From positions 1-64,000 of IMG/VR virus record IMGVR_UViG_3300032236_000300: 64,000 nt of DNA; one strand, given 5' to 3'. Below the pieces are notes generated by a model. It was not told where the DNA came from, did no database searches, and was given only the letters and a program-made list of their open reading frames with translations. Positions 1 to 9,160 of the stretch are shown here, piece by piece (within the stretch, counting starts at the first letter, position 1; each line of letters starts with the position of its first letter). The translations under genes and the position numbers were made by a program. The stretch comes from a virus.

Positions 1-2
1 AA

Positions 3-320
3 TTACGTGCCCTAGAGCTTTTTGGAAAGATGAGTGATGTAGGTGCTTTTACAGAGAAGTCCGAAGTTACTATTACTCATCGATCTAGCGGGGACATTAA
101 GCAGGTATTGCAGGAAAAAATCTCTCGTCTGCTGGGGTCAGACATCGAAGATGTCACTCCAAAACTAGCTGAAGAGTTAGGAATTGAGTTGGTAGAAGAA
201 GTAGTAGACGAAGTAGACGTCGAATTAGATGCTTTAGCCCGCGAAAGAGAAGAAAATAGAGTGCAAAGTTTGAAAGCGGCGGCGGAAAAAGCCAAAGAAA
301 GCGACGATGACGCCCGCTGA
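3..320 (+). CDS. terS: Terminase small subunit, C-terminal part (5' truncated)
   Basis: The reading frame is open to the left edge, so the gene starts before the window; the ATG at 30 is internal. The first visible residues, LRALELFGK followed by a short acidic/basic stretch ending in GAFTEK, match the end of the DNA-recognition region common in phage small terminases. The rest is a helical, very acidic tail typical of the part that contacts the large subunit. It overlaps the start of the large terminase gene by 14 bases, the usual order for a packaging operon. The subunit recognises phage DNA and hands it to the motor. The call rests on a short motif plus position. Confidence 0.75.
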   Translation, partial: LRALELFGKMSDVGAFTEKSEVTITHRSSGDIKQVLQEKISRLLGSDIEDVTPKLAEELGIELVEEVVDEVDVELDALAREREENRVQSLKAAAEKAKESDDDAR

Positions 321-1824
321 GCTTAAAGCACTGCTAAAAAAGATACCTAATATGTCTGATGCGGAGGCAAGAGACCTCTACGCGTCAGTAGAAGAGCATG
401 AAATACTGAAAGAACGGGAAGAAGCACGCCAAAATTTCATGACTTTCGTGAAAAAAGTGTGGCCTCACTTCATTGAAGGGGCGCATCACAAGAGAATGGC
501 TGCTGCATTCGAGCGCGTAGCGCGTGGAGAGTGCAAAAGGCTCATTATTAACATGCCGCCGCGCCATACAAAGTCAGAGTTCGCCAGTTACCTGCTTCCA
601 GCGTGGTTTTTAGGTAATTTTCCAGAGAAAAAGATCATTCAAACGTCCCATACCGCCGAATTAGCGGTGGGTTTTGGTCGAAAAGTGCGTAATTTGGTTG
701 ATTCCGACGTATTTTCAGAGACTTTTCCGGGCGTTGGACTGCAAGCAGACAGTAAAGCCGCAGGGCGGTGGAATACAAACCACAGAGGTGACTACTTCGC
801 TATCGGTGTTGGCGGTGCCGTTACTGGTAAAGGTGCCGATATCCTCATTATTGATGATCCACACTCAGAACAAGAGGCGGCGTTAGCTGCAACCAGCCCA
901 GAAATCTACGACAAGGTGTATGAGTGGTACACCTCCGGTCCACGTCAGCGTCTACAGCCGGGCGGCTCTATTGTTATAGTGATGACTCGCTGGTCTCAAC
1001 GCGATCTGACAGGCCAAGTGCTCAAGGCCGACGCCCAACGAGGCGGCGAGGGGTGGGAAGTGATTGAGTTTCCGGCGATCCTACCTAGTGGTAAACCCTT
1101 ATGGCCTAGCTTTTGGTCTTTGGCGGAGCTAGAAGCGCTACGCGAAGAGTTGCCTAACGGCAAGTGGCAAGCGCAGTACCAACAGAACCCAGTGGGGAAC
1201 GAGAGCGCTATTATTAAGCGCGACTGGTGGAAGTGGTGGGAAGAAGACAATCCACCTGAGTGTGAATACATCTTGCAGTCGTGGGATACCGCGTTCGAGA
1301 AAAACAACCGTGCTGACTATAGTGTTGGCACTACTTGGGGCGTGTTCACGCACCACAAAGATCACCAGAAATACCTGATTCTCCTTAACACCTACCGCAA
1401 GCGCGTGGAGTTTCCTGAACTGAAAAAGGATGTCCTACGCGAGTACAACGACTATGAGCCCGACACTCTAATAGTAGAAAAGAAGGCGTCAGGTGCACCA
1501 CTAATCTATGACTTGCGTGCGATGGGTATTCCAGTTAGTGAGTACACGCCGGGTAAAGGTCAAGATAAATTTGCCCGATTGAACAGTGTCAGTGACATAA
1601 TCGCCTCTGGCAAAGTCTGGGTGCCACGTACAAGGTGGGCCGAAGAACTAGTTGACGAGATCGCTTCGTTCCCGTCAGGTGAGCATGACGACTTAGTTGA
1701 CTCAACTACACTTGCGCTGATGCGATTCAGGCAGGGTGGGTTTTTACGTCTTCCGGTGGATGAGCCAGAAGAGATCGAATGGTTTAAAGGCCGCCGCGCT
1801 TCTGAGCGGTACTATACAGTGTAA
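307..1824 (+). CDS. terL: Terminase large subunit, packaging ATPase/nuclease
   Basis: This is the motor that cuts concatemeric DNA and pumps it through the portal. The 505 residues show both expected halves. The ATPase has a Walker A-like NMPPRHTKS at about 82-90 and a Walker B ILIIDDP at about 179-185. The RNase H-like nuclease has LQSWDTAF (D327), LIVEKKASG (E391) and GEHDDLVDS (D461/D462). Length is normal for the family. Start ATG lies inside the end of terS, so translation is probably coupled. The portal gene follows after 9 bases. Confidence 0.97.
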   Translation: MTPAELKALLKKIPNMSDAEARDLYASVEEHEILKEREEARQNFMTFVKKVWPHFIEGAHHKRMAAAFERVARGECKRLIINMPPRHTKSEFASYLLPAWFLGNFPEKKIIQTSHTAELAVGFGRKVRNLVDSDVFSETFPGVGLQADSKAAGRWNTNHRGDYFAIGVGGAVTGKGADILIIDDPHSEQEAALAATSPEIYDKVYEWYTSGPRQRLQPGGSIVIVMTRWSQRDLTGQVLKADAQRGGEGWEVIEFPAILPSGKPLWPSFWSLAELEALREELPNGKWQAQYQQNPVGNESAIIKRDWWKWWEEDNPPECEYILQSWDTAFEKNNRADYSVGTTWGVFTHHKDHQKYLILLNTYRKRVEFPELKKDVLREYNDYEPDTLIVEKKASGAPLIYDLRAMGIPVSEYTPGKGQDKFARLNSVSDIIASGKVWVPRTRWAEELVDEIASFPSGEHDDLVDSTTLALMRFRQGGFLRLPVDEPEEIEWFKGRRASERYYTV

Positions 1825-1833
1825 GGACACGAT

Positions 1834-4371
1834 ATGGCAACAGGAATGATGGACAAGGGTTTGTATCAAGCCCCCCAAGGATTATCTGCCCTAGCAGAGC
1901 AGCCAGACATGGAGATTGAGATAGAGGATCCAGAAGCTGTGCGTATTCACGCAGGTGATTTAGAAATAGACCTCGAAGCCAAAGACGGTAACGAAGAAGA
2001 TTTTGATGCTAACTTAGCAGAGTTTGTAGACGAAAGCGTATTACAAAGTCTAGCAGGCGATTTAATCGAAGAGTTTGATAAAGACGTTGGCGATCGACGC
2101 GAGTGGCTGCAGACTTATATAGAGGGTCTGAAATTACTAGGGTTGAAGTACGAAGAGCGTACCGAGCCTTGGCAGGGCGCTTGTGGTGTGTTCCACCCGA
2201 TGCTCACCGAATCTGTCGTCAGATTCCAGTCCGAAGCAATGATGGAGACATTCCCTGCGCAGGGGCCCGTCAAGACACAGATCGTAGGAGCCATCGACCT
2301 CCTAGCAGAAGAAGCCGCTGCTCGCGTGCGCGACGATATGAACTACCAGCTCACCGAGGTGATGACTGAGTACCGACCAGAGCATGAGAAGTTGTTGTGG
2401 AACTTGCCCATTGCAGGCTCTGCGTTCAAGAAGGTTTACTACGATCCAAGCAAGGGCCGTCAAGTAGCGGTGTTTATTCCGCCAGAAGACATCGTTGTCC
2501 CATACGGAGCGAAAGATTTGGAGAGCGCCGAGCGTGTTACACATGTGATGCGCAAGACCGAGAACGAGATGACCAGACTGCAGAAGTCTGGGTTTTATCT
2601 AGACGTAGAGCTTGGTGACCCATCGCATGAGTTGGATGAGATGGAGAAGGAGAAAGCCAAAGACCAAGGCTTCTCAGCAGTACAAGACGACCGCTACCGC
2701 GTGCTTGAGATGCACGTCATGCTGGACTTGAAAGGCTATGAGCACAAGAATAAAAAAGGTGAGCCAACAGGCATAGCGTTGCCATATGTGGTTACAGTAG
2801 AGAAAGGCTCAAGAGAAATCTTATCCATCAGAAGGAACTGGTTAGAAGATGACAAACTCCATACCAAGCGACAACACTTCGTCCACTACCAATACATCCC
2901 CGGTTTTGGATTCTATGGTTATGGTCTTATCCACCTTATCGGAGGCTACGCGAAATCAGCAACCATGCTCATCCGCCAGCTTGTCGACGCAGGGACCTTG
3001 TCAAATCTCCCCGGAGGTCTTAAGTCGCGTGGACTTCGCATTAAGGGTGATGACACGCCGATTCAACCCGGCGAATTCAGGGACGTAGATGTACCAAGTG
3101 GCAGTATCCGCGACAACATACTGCCGCTTCCATACAAAGAACCATCGCAGGTTCTGTTCACACTATTCCAGAACATAGTCCAAGAAGGCCGCGCATTTGC
3201 CTCATCAGGTGATGTGAAGGTCAGTGACATGAATAGCCAAGCCCCAGTGGGTACAACACTGGCTATTTTGGAACGCACATTGAAGGTGATGACGGCTGTT
3301 CAGAGCCGACTGCACTACTCGATGAAGCAAGAGTTCAAGCTCTTGAAGGCCATCATTGCAGACTACACACCAGAAGACTACGACTACACACCAGAAGAAG
3401 GCGACCGTCAAGTCAAACAGTCTGACTACCATCAGACAGACGTGATCCCCGTGAGTGATCCAAACGCCGCAACAATGGCGCAGAAGATTACTCAATACCA
3501 AGCCGTCCTACAACTTGCGCAAACTGCACCTCAGTTGTATGACTTGCCACTCCTACACCGCCAGATGATTGAAGTCTTGGGGGTTAAGAACGCGGCAAAG
3601 CTTGTGCCTACCGAAGATGATGCTGAGCCAGTTGACCCAGTACAAGAGAACCAAGATTTGCTTACTGGCAAGCCAGTCAAAGCATTTATTGAGCAAAACC
3701 ACGAAGCCCACATTAAGGTGCACTTGGCGGCTATCCAAGACCCCAAGATCCAACAACTTATGCAGATGAATCCACAAGCTCAAGCTATACAAGCTGCGGC
3801 TATGGCACACATCAACGAGCATATTGCGTTCGAATATCGCAAGCAAATGGAGCAGTCTATGGGTATGGCGTTACCCGTAAAAGACGAAAACACGGACAAA
3901 CCCAAACGTGTCTCCCCAGAAATGGCAGAGCAAATTGCTATCAAAGCTGCACAAGCTGCACAACAGCTGCTACAGCAGAACCAGCAACAAGCTCAACAGC
4001 AGCAAAACCAACAGCAGATGCAAGACCCAGTGGTCCAAATGCAAATGCAAGAGTTGCAACTCAAGCAGCAAGACCTCAAGCTCAAGGAACAGAAACAGGC
4101 TATCGATGCAGCAGAAAAAGCAGATCGCTTACGCATTGAAGAAGCCCGTATCCAAGCGCAAATGCAGATCGCTGCTATGCAAGTTGGTGCCCAATCTGCC
4201 GCGAAACGCGACCAGTTGGAAAAGCAACAGCACACTGAAGGTGTACGTATGGGCATAGACGCTGCCAAACATAAAGCGCAGATGGCTACCCAGCAACGCA
4301 CTGCTCAGATGCAAATGGCGGCACAACAACGTGCTCAGCAAAAACAGCAGCCCAAGAAGGGAGATAAATGA
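1834..4371 (+). CDS. Portal protein (P22/T7-like podovirus type)
   Basis: The portal forms the dodecameric ring at the vertex where DNA enters and the tail attaches. The 845-residue protein lies directly after terL. It has a long acidic N-terminus, a central region with PWQGACGVFHPML and SAFKKVYYDP that resembles environmental podovirus portals, and a glutamine-rich predicted coiled coil over about residues 660-845, as expected for a long barrel-type C-terminus. No enzymatic motif is seen. Size and position support the call; specific sequence signatures of portals are weak. The stop codon overlaps the next start (ATGA). Confidence 0.85.
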   Translation: MATGMMDKGLYQAPQGLSALAEQPDMEIEIEDPEAVRIHAGDLEIDLEAKDGNEEDFDANLAEFVDESVLQSLAGDLIEEFDKDVGDRREWLQTYIEGLKLLGLKYEERTEPWQGACGVFHPMLTESVVRFQSEAMMETFPAQGPVKTQIVGAIDLLAEEAAARVRDDMNYQLTEVMTEYRPEHEKLLWNLPIAGSAFKKVYYDPSKGRQVAVFIPPEDIVVPYGAKDLESAERVTHVMRKTENEMTRLQKSGFYLDVELGDPSHELDEMEKEKAKDQGFSAVQDDRYRVLEMHVMLDLKGYEHKNKKGEPTGIALPYVVTVEKGSREILSIRRNWLEDDKLHTKRQHFVHYQYIPGFGFYGYGLIHLIGGYAKSATMLIRQLVDAGTLSNLPGGLKSRGLRIKGDDTPIQPGEFRDVDVPSGSIRDNILPLPYKEPSQVLFTLFQNIVQEGRAFASSGDVKVSDMNSQAPVGTTLAILERTLKVMTAVQSRLHYSMKQEFKLLKAIIADYTPEDYDYTPEEGDRQVKQSDYHQTDVIPVSDPNAATMAQKITQYQAVLQLAQTAPQLYDLPLLHRQMIEVLGVKNAAKLVPTEDDAEPVDPVQENQDLLTGKPVKAFIEQNHEAHIKVHLAAIQDPKIQQLMQMNPQAQAIQAAAMAHINEHIAFEYRKQMEQSMGMALPVKDENTDKPKRVSPEMAEQIAIKAAQAAQQLLQQNQQQAQQQQNQQQMQDPVVQMQMQELQLKQQDLKLKEQKQAIDAAEKADRLRIEEARIQAQMQIAAMQVGAQSAAKRDQLEKQQHTEGVRMGIDAAKHKAQMATQQRTAQMQMAAQQRAQQKQQPKKGDK

Positions 4372-4562
4372 GTGAACAAGCGCTAAGACATGTCGCTAAG
4401 GAGTTCGACAAGCTCCGAGCCGACCAAATTACCTTCCTCGCAGGAGGAGGTGCAAAAGATTTCGCCGAGTATCGGCACGTCTGCGGTGTCATCCGGGGTC
4501 TGACACATGCGGAACAACTTGTCAAAGACCTTGTGCAAAAAATGGAGTATTCCGATGAGTGA
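4368..4562 (+). CDS. Small conserved head-region protein (64 aa)
   Basis: A 64-residue helical protein whose start overlaps the portal stop by 4 bases and whose end overlaps the GroES-like gene by 8 bases. The sequence (KEFDKLRADQITFLAGGGAKDFAEYRHVCGV in part) recurs between portal and capsid genes of related podoviruses. No catalytic motif is present. It may be a minor head or assembly factor by position, but its function is unknown. Confidence 0.75.
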   Translation: MSEQALRHVAKEFDKLRADQITFLAGGGAKDFAEYRHVCGVIRGLTHAEQLVKDLVQKMEYSDE

Positions 4563-4965
4563 GTTTGATGTATCCGCTGTAGACCTTTCTGGCATTCTTA
4601 ACCAGAGCGCCGAAGAGAAAGCAAAGCAGTTGCCCGATCCCAAAACCTATTACATCTTGACCGTTGTCCCAGAGGCGATGGAAGAGTTTGCTGATAGTGA
4701 TACAGGGATTATTAAATCCAGTCAGACCATGCACTATGAAGAAGTACTGACCCCAGTGCTATTTGTTGTGAAGTTGGGTCCAGACTGCTACAAAGACGCT
4801 ACCCGTTTCCCAAGCGGACCCAGCTGCCAAGAAGGTGACTTTGTCATCTGCCGTCCCAATTCAGGCACCCGCTTGAAAATCCACAACCGAGAGTTCCGAA
4901 TCATTTCGGATACATGTGTTGAGGCTGTTGTGCAAGACCCACGCGGTATCCAACGCGCTGCTTAA
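4555..4965 (+). CDS. GroES-like (Cpn10-fold) protein
   Basis: The 136-residue protein starts at the ATG at 4555 (GGAG about 8 bases upstream); a longer frame from 4507 lacks a ribosome site. The C-terminal half follows the co-chaperonin 10 pattern: a short N-terminal strand YYILTVVP, a variable loop region near residues 40-80, a strand before GDFVICRPNSGTRLKIHN, then EFRIISDTCVEAVV, aligning with the last third of GroES. By family knowledge it would cap host GroEL and help capsid folding. The conserved GroES mobile loop is not clear, so activity as a true co-chaperonin is uncertain. Confidence 0.7.
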   Translation: MSEFDVSAVDLSGILNQSAEEKAKQLPDPKTYYILTVVPEAMEEFADSDTGIIKSSQTMHYEEVLTPVLFVVKLGPDCYKDATRFPSGPSCQEGDFVICRPNSGTRLKIHNREFRIISDTCVEAVVQDPRGIQRAA

Positions 4966-4975
4966 GGAGTAAATC

Positions 4976-5977
4976 ATGCCATTACCAGAGTTTAAAGATG
5001 GGAAGTTTGTTTCCGATGGGGAACTAGAAGACGCCCAAAACACTATTGAAGACGATAAGTTTGAAGTAGATATTGAAGACGATACACCGCCAGAAGATCG
5101 CCGCCGCAAGCCCGATCCAGAAGGCCCTCCCGCCGACCCGACAGAAGAAGAGTTGTCGAGCTACGACGAGAAGGTGCAGTCGCGTATTAAGAAGTTCACC
5201 CGTGGTTACCACGATGAACGCCGAGCAAAAGAAGAAGCCCTACGCGAGCGCAAAGCGGCAGAAACCTTTGCTAAACAAGTATTTGAAGAAAACAAACGTC
5301 TTCAAAAACAACTAGCTGATGGCAGCAAAGTATTCATTGAGCAATCTCAATCATCTGCGGACTTAGAGTTGGCAAGCGCCAAAAAGAAGTACAAAGAGGC
5401 TTATGAGAACGGCGATGTAGACGCTATTGCCGATGCTCAAGCAGAGATTGCTAAAGCAACTTTGAAGTTGGATAGAGCTCAAGGGCTAAAACCTATCGAA
5501 GTTGAAGAACGTAATTTTGTCCCTGCTAAGTCAGATGAACCTCAGATTACTCCTCGTACCCAAAAGTGGATTAAAGCCAACAGCGACTGGTGGGGAGTAG
5601 ATGAAGAGATGACTATGGCTGCTATGGGGCTTGACAAAAAGTTAACTAAAGAGTATGGTGCGAACTATGTAGGTACTGAAGAGTACTTCAAAACCATCGA
5701 TAAAACGATGCGCAAAAGATTTCCTGAGCATTTTGAAGATGCTCAGAGCTATGAGGATGACGAGCCGCCTCCAAGAAAAAGATCGTCAGAACCGGTTGAT
5801 GAGGATGATGAACCCCCACGCCGTGCAAAACCAGCGTCTGTAGTAGCTCCGGCTTCACGCAGCACGCCGCCAACGCGTATCCGACTTAAGGCATCTGAAG
5901 CTGCGATTGCTCGCCGCCTTGGTGTCCCGATCGAAGAATATGCGAAACAGGTTGCTCAACTAAAGAGAGGTAATTGA
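4976..5977 (+). CDS. Scaffolding-like head assembly protein
   Basis: A 333-residue, highly charged protein between portal and major capsid protein, the normal place for a scaffold. Residues 1-55 are acidic and disordered. Residues 60-180 are a long helical, coiled-coil segment. Residues 190-245 form a compact part with QKWIKANSDWWGVDEEM. Residues 250-300 are acidic-proline-rich low complexity, and the tail is basic and helical, as expected for capsid-binding scaffolds. A clear AAGGAG precedes the start. The assignment is by composition and position rather than direct homology. Confidence 0.7.
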   Translation: MPLPEFKDGKFVSDGELEDAQNTIEDDKFEVDIEDDTPPEDRRRKPDPEGPPADPTEEELSSYDEKVQSRIKKFTRGYHDERRAKEEALRERKAAETFAKQVFEENKRLQKQLADGSKVFIEQSQSSADLELASAKKKYKEAYENGDVDAIADAQAEIAKATLKLDRAQGLKPIEVEERNFVPAKSDEPQITPRTQKWIKANSDWWGVDEEMTMAAMGLDKKLTKEYGANYVGTEEYFKTIDKTMRKRFPEHFEDAQSYEDDEPPPRKRSSEPVDEDDEPPRRAKPASVVAPASRSTPPTRIRLKASEAAIARRLGVPIEEYAKQVAQLKRGN

Positions 5978-5979
5978 TT

Positions 5980-6474
5980 ATGGAACAAGCACAAGTGAAA
6001 ACTAGTGAGAAGACAAACCGCTTGGCTCGTGAACTCGAGTCACGTGAAGTAGCAGATTCGCGTTTTGCGATGAAGCGACCAACACACTGGCGGCGTCCAG
6101 AATCTTTACCTAGCCCAGATGATCGTCCCGGGTGGAAACACCGTTGGATTCGTATCAGCATGATGGGCTCTCCTGATCCGAAGAATATTTCTTCTAGCTT
6201 CCGCGAGGGTTATGAGCCCTGCAAGGCAGAAGATTATCCTGAGATGATGATGCACGCTACCGAGGAAGGCCGCTTTAAGGGTGGTATTGAAATCGGTGGG
6301 CTGTTGTTATGCCGTACTCCATCCGAGTTTCTTGTTCAACGGGCTAAGTTTTACGAAGACCAGAACAAGGCAAATATGGAATCAGTTGACAACAATTTCA
6401 TGAGAGATAGTGATCCTCGTATGCAGAAGTTTGCTGAAAGGCAGACCAAAGTTACGTTCGGTTCTGGTACTTAA
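5980..6474 (+). CDS. Conserved head-region protein of unknown function
   Basis: A 164-residue protein. The ATG at 5980 is chosen over a TTG six bases earlier because AGAGAGG lies at the right distance. The middle, from WKHRWIRISMMGSPDPKN to GYEPCKAEDYPE, looks like a small globular domain conserved among environmental podoviruses. No enzyme motif or membrane segment is visible. Its place just after the scaffold suggests a role in head assembly or a minor virion component. Confidence 0.7.
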   Translation: MEQAQVKTSEKTNRLARELESREVADSRFAMKRPTHWRRPESLPSPDDRPGWKHRWIRISMMGSPDPKNISSSFREGYEPCKAEDYPEMMMHATEEGRFKGGIEIGGLLLCRTPSEFLVQRAKFYEDQNKANMESVDNNFMRDSDPRMQKFAERQTKVTFGSGT

Positions 6475-6494
6475 ACTTTTTAAAGGAGTCTTAA

Positions 6495-7337
6495 ATGGCT
6501 TATCCCACGGTCTCGGCCCCCTACGGCCTAAAACCGATCAACCTGATCGGAGGACAGGTATTCGCAGGTTCTACCCGTGAAATACCTATTCAGTACGGTG
6601 AAGCTACGAGCATTTACTATGGCGATTTTGTCAAAGTAGCTCAAGGTTTTGCTCAACGTCTCGCAGTTTCTACTGGCGGTGGCGCTTCTGGAATGGTCGG
6701 AGTTTTCTTAGGATGCTCTTACACCAACCCATTGACAAAGCAAAAGACATTTGCTCAATACTGGCCCGGCAGCACGCTGGCTGGTGATGCAGTGGCTATT
6801 GTTTGTGATGATCCTGATACTGTGTTCAAAGCAGTTGTTTGCTCATCTGGTACTACAGTCGCATCTGGCAGCTATGCCATGATCGGTCAAAACTACCAAA
6901 TGATTAACACTGTAGGTAGCACCGCAACAGGCAATTCATCTAACGCTTTGTTGTACTCTGCAACTTTGACTACTAGCACATTCCCAATGCGTGTCGTTGG
7001 TGTTGTGCCTGACACAGCATCTGCTGTTTCTGCAACAGGTAGCTCATCTTCTACAACTATTACCTTGACTGGCTCTGGCTTGCCTAGCGCTATCGTTGCT
7101 GGTACTGACGTGTCGTATGTAGCTTCTAATGGTCAAATCGTTCGTACTGGTTCTTTTGTAACTACTGCAGCTTCTGCAGGTTCTACAAGCGTGACCATCA
7201 ACGTGGCAACCACTTCATTGGGATTAACGGCAACGACTATCCCGTCCGGCTCAACCATCGTGTTTACTCAAATCCCAGAGATGCTCGTCAAGATCAACTT
7301 TGGTATCCATGAGTACTACTACGCTACTGCAATCTAA
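6495..7337 (+). CDS. Probable head decoration/minor capsid protein
   Basis: A 280-residue beta-rich protein with an N-terminal APYGLKPINLIGG motif and an Ala/Ser/Thr-rich composition typical of capsid surface proteins. Residues 175-255 look like an inserted Ig-like or beta-sandwich domain rich in TITLTGSG-type strands. It is directly upstream of the major capsid gene with a strong ribosome site (AAAGGAG). Decoration or stabilisation of the head is inferred from position and composition. Confidence 0.6.
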   Translation: MAYPTVSAPYGLKPINLIGGQVFAGSTREIPIQYGEATSIYYGDFVKVAQGFAQRLAVSTGGGASGMVGVFLGCSYTNPLTKQKTFAQYWPGSTLAGDAVAIVCDDPDTVFKAVVCSSGTTVASGSYAMIGQNYQMINTVGSTATGNSSNALLYSATLTTSTFPMRVVGVVPDTASAVSATGSSSSTTITLTGSGLPSAIVAGTDVSYVASNGQIVRTGSFVTTAASAGSTSVTINVATTSLGLTATTIPSGSTIVFTQIPEMLVKINFGIHEYYYATAI

Positions 7338-7349
7338 GGAGTAACTTAA

Positions 7350-8261
7350 ATGGCTATTTCACGCGCACAACTACTTAAGGAACTCCTGCCCGGCTTGAAC
7401 GCATTGTTCGGTCTTGAGTATGCTCGCTACGGCGAAGAGCACAAAGAGATCTACGAAACAGAGACATCTGAGCGTTCTTTCGAAGAGGAAACTAAACTGT
7501 CTGGCTTCTCAGCCGCTCCTGTCAAGAATGAAGGCTCTGCCATCGCTTATGACAATGCGCAAGAGGCATGGACTACTCGCTATAACCACGAAACCATTGC
7601 TTTGGGTTTCTCAATCACTGAAGAAGCGATTGAAGATAACTTGTACGACAGCTTGTCTGCTCGCTACACCAAAGGTTTGGCTCGCGCTATGGCTTACACC
7701 AAGCAAGTCAAGGGTGCATCAGTATTGAACAACGGCTTCTCTGCCCAATACGTTGGCGGTGATGGCGTATCTTTGTTCTCTACAGCACACCCCTTGGTCA
7801 ACGGTGGCACCAACAGCAACACTCCATCTACTCAAGCTGACTTGAACGAGACTTCTTTGGAAGCCGCCGTTATCCAGATCGCTGCTTGGACAGACGAGCG
7901 TGGCCTCTTGATCGCTGCTAAGCCCAAGAAGTTGATTATTCCTCCAGCACTCCAGTTCGTTGCAACCCGCTTGCTCGAAACTAAGTTGCGCGTTGGAACA
8001 AACAACAACGACATCAACGCTATCGAGAACAACGGTTCTATTCCAGAAGGCTGGACTATCAACCACTTCTTGACCGACGTTAATGCTTGGTTCTTGACTA
8101 CAGACGTGCCTAACGGTTTGAAGCACTTCGTTCGTACCCCACTGCAAAACAGCATGGACGGCGACTTCGACACCGGCAACGTGCGCTACAAGTCACGTGA
8201 GCGTTACAGCTTCGGCTGGTCTGATCCATTAGGCGTTTTTGGCTCTTCTGGTTCGTTCTAA
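7350..8261 (+). CDS. Major capsid protein, HK97 fold, Mu gpT-like
   Basis: This 303-residue protein should build the icosahedral shell. Family features are the N-terminal helix (LLKELLPGLNALFGLEY), an E-loop region around residues 35-75, a central block with FSTAHPLVNGG, and the C-terminal block RYKSRERYSFGWSDPLGVFGS, a recognisable ending of gpT-type capsid proteins. The codon pattern and strong AAGGAG site fit a highly expressed gene. A strong intrinsic terminator begins two bases after the stop, consistent with it ending the head operon. Confidence 0.88.
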   Translation: MAISRAQLLKELLPGLNALFGLEYARYGEEHKEIYETETSERSFEEETKLSGFSAAPVKNEGSAIAYDNAQEAWTTRYNHETIALGFSITEEAIEDNLYDSLSARYTKGLARAMAYTKQVKGASVLNNGFSAQYVGGDGVSLFSTAHPLVNGGTNSNTPSTQADLNETSLEAAVIQIAAWTDERGLLIAAKPKKLIIPPALQFVATRLLETKLRVGTNNNDINAIENNGSIPEGWTINHFLTDVNAWFLTTDVPNGLKHFVRTPLQNSMDGDFDTGNVRYKSRERYSFGWSDPLGVFGSSGSF

Positions 8262-8262
8262 T

Positions 8263-8290
8263 AAAAAGGGGGTCACAAGCCCCCTTTTTT
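8263..8290 (+). terminator. Intrinsic terminator after the capsid gene
   Basis: AAAAAGGGGG at 8263-8272, a 7-base loop, then CCCCC and six T (8280-8290). The A/T flanks extend the stem, so it is very stable. Confidence 0.92.
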
Positions 8291-8291
8291 G

Positions 8292-8319
8292 TTGACACCA
8301 TAGAAATATGGTGTATATT
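8292..8319 (+). promoter_or_regulatory. Consensus sigma70 promoter with palindromic operator
   Basis: TTGACA at 8292-8297 and TATATT at 8314-8319 with a 16-base spacer. A perfect dyad, ACACCATA-GAAA-TATGGTGT (8295-8314), fills the spacer and overlaps both hexamers. It lies directly after the terminator and drives the virion genes from 8406. A protein bound at the dyad would block RNA polymerase. Confidence 0.8.
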
Positions 8320-8405
8320 CCAAATATCTGGGTGACCCGCTTTACCACCACTGCCCCAGCAGACGATGCAACGATCGGTAAGGCTCTTTTGCATAAGGAA
8401 AAATT

Positions 8406-9119
8406 ATGGCACGCGCAACCTTTGACGGCCCGATACTAGCGGGCGACTATCGCTTTGGACCACTTCGCAATGTCGGTTATGCCGATATGGTTCAAGAAGC
8501 AGATATGGATTTAACAGTTACAAGTAACGGCTCCTCCAACTATGGTGGTGGATCCACGCAGTTTGTTAACTGCAACCAGATTCCTAACTTAAATGCGGTT
8601 GTTTACAACCCATCTGCATCTACATACCCCGCTGTAGCGCAGGCTATTCCTGCTGACACAGCTACAAACATCTATCGCGGCGCGGTGATGTATTTGCCTT
8701 ATGGTTCTGCAATCAATGACATTTTTATTGATATTGGTGTTGTCCCCGCAGTTGCCGCAGGTACCTTGACATCAGCCACAGTTTATGTTTCTAACAACTA
8801 CACTGCCGCCGCTGGTACAGCTGCATACGCAAATACCGCAGTTCTAACCTCTCCAGCAGTTGGTCGCCAGTCTTTGGCTACCTTTACTGCAACACAGTTA
8901 GCAAACCAAGCTGCAACTTCTAGAGACATTTTGTACACACCAAGTGCTAGTAGCGGCCCTAACTCTACTTCTATGTCACAAGTGGTGTTTACGATTGCTT
9001 TAGTTGGTACAAGCATGACAACCATTTCTGGTGGCTTGTTCTACTTCACATTGCGCTACACACAACTTGATGGCAACATCGGTACAACCACAACTTACCC
9101 ATACGGTAACTTTGATTAA
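8406..9119 (+). CDS. Virion structural protein (beta-rich)
   Basis: A 237-residue Ala/Thr/Ser-rich protein with no enzyme motif. Its N-terminus, with FDGPILAGDYRFGPLRNVGY, is a recurrent block in environmental podoviruses next to the capsid gene. The remainder alternates short strands and polar loops, as in capsid fibres or decoration proteins. It is the first gene after the palindrome-containing promoter and is followed at once by its own terminator, so it forms a single-gene unit that may be made in large amounts. Start supported by AAGGAA. Confidence 0.65.
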   Translation: MARATFDGPILAGDYRFGPLRNVGYADMVQEADMDLTVTSNGSSNYGGGSTQFVNCNQIPNLNAVVYNPSASTYPAVAQAIPADTATNIYRGAVMYLPYGSAINDIFIDIGVVPAVAAGTLTSATVYVSNNYTAAAGTAAYANTAVLTSPAVGRQSLATFTATQLANQAATSRDILYTPSASSGPNSTSMSQVVFTIALVGTSMTTISGGLFYFTLRYTQLDGNIGTTTTYPYGNFD

Positions 9120-9124
9120 TTAGC

Positions 9125-9146
9125 GGGGGCTTCGGCCCCCTTCTTT
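9125..9146 (+). terminator. Intrinsic terminator with UUCG tetraloop
   Basis: GGGGGC-TTCG-GCCCCC (9125-9140) followed by TTCTTT. It lies between the stop at 9119 and the next ribosome site, so read-through must supply the downstream genes unless another promoter exists. Confidence 0.9.
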
Positions 9147-9160
9147 AAAGGAAATTAATC

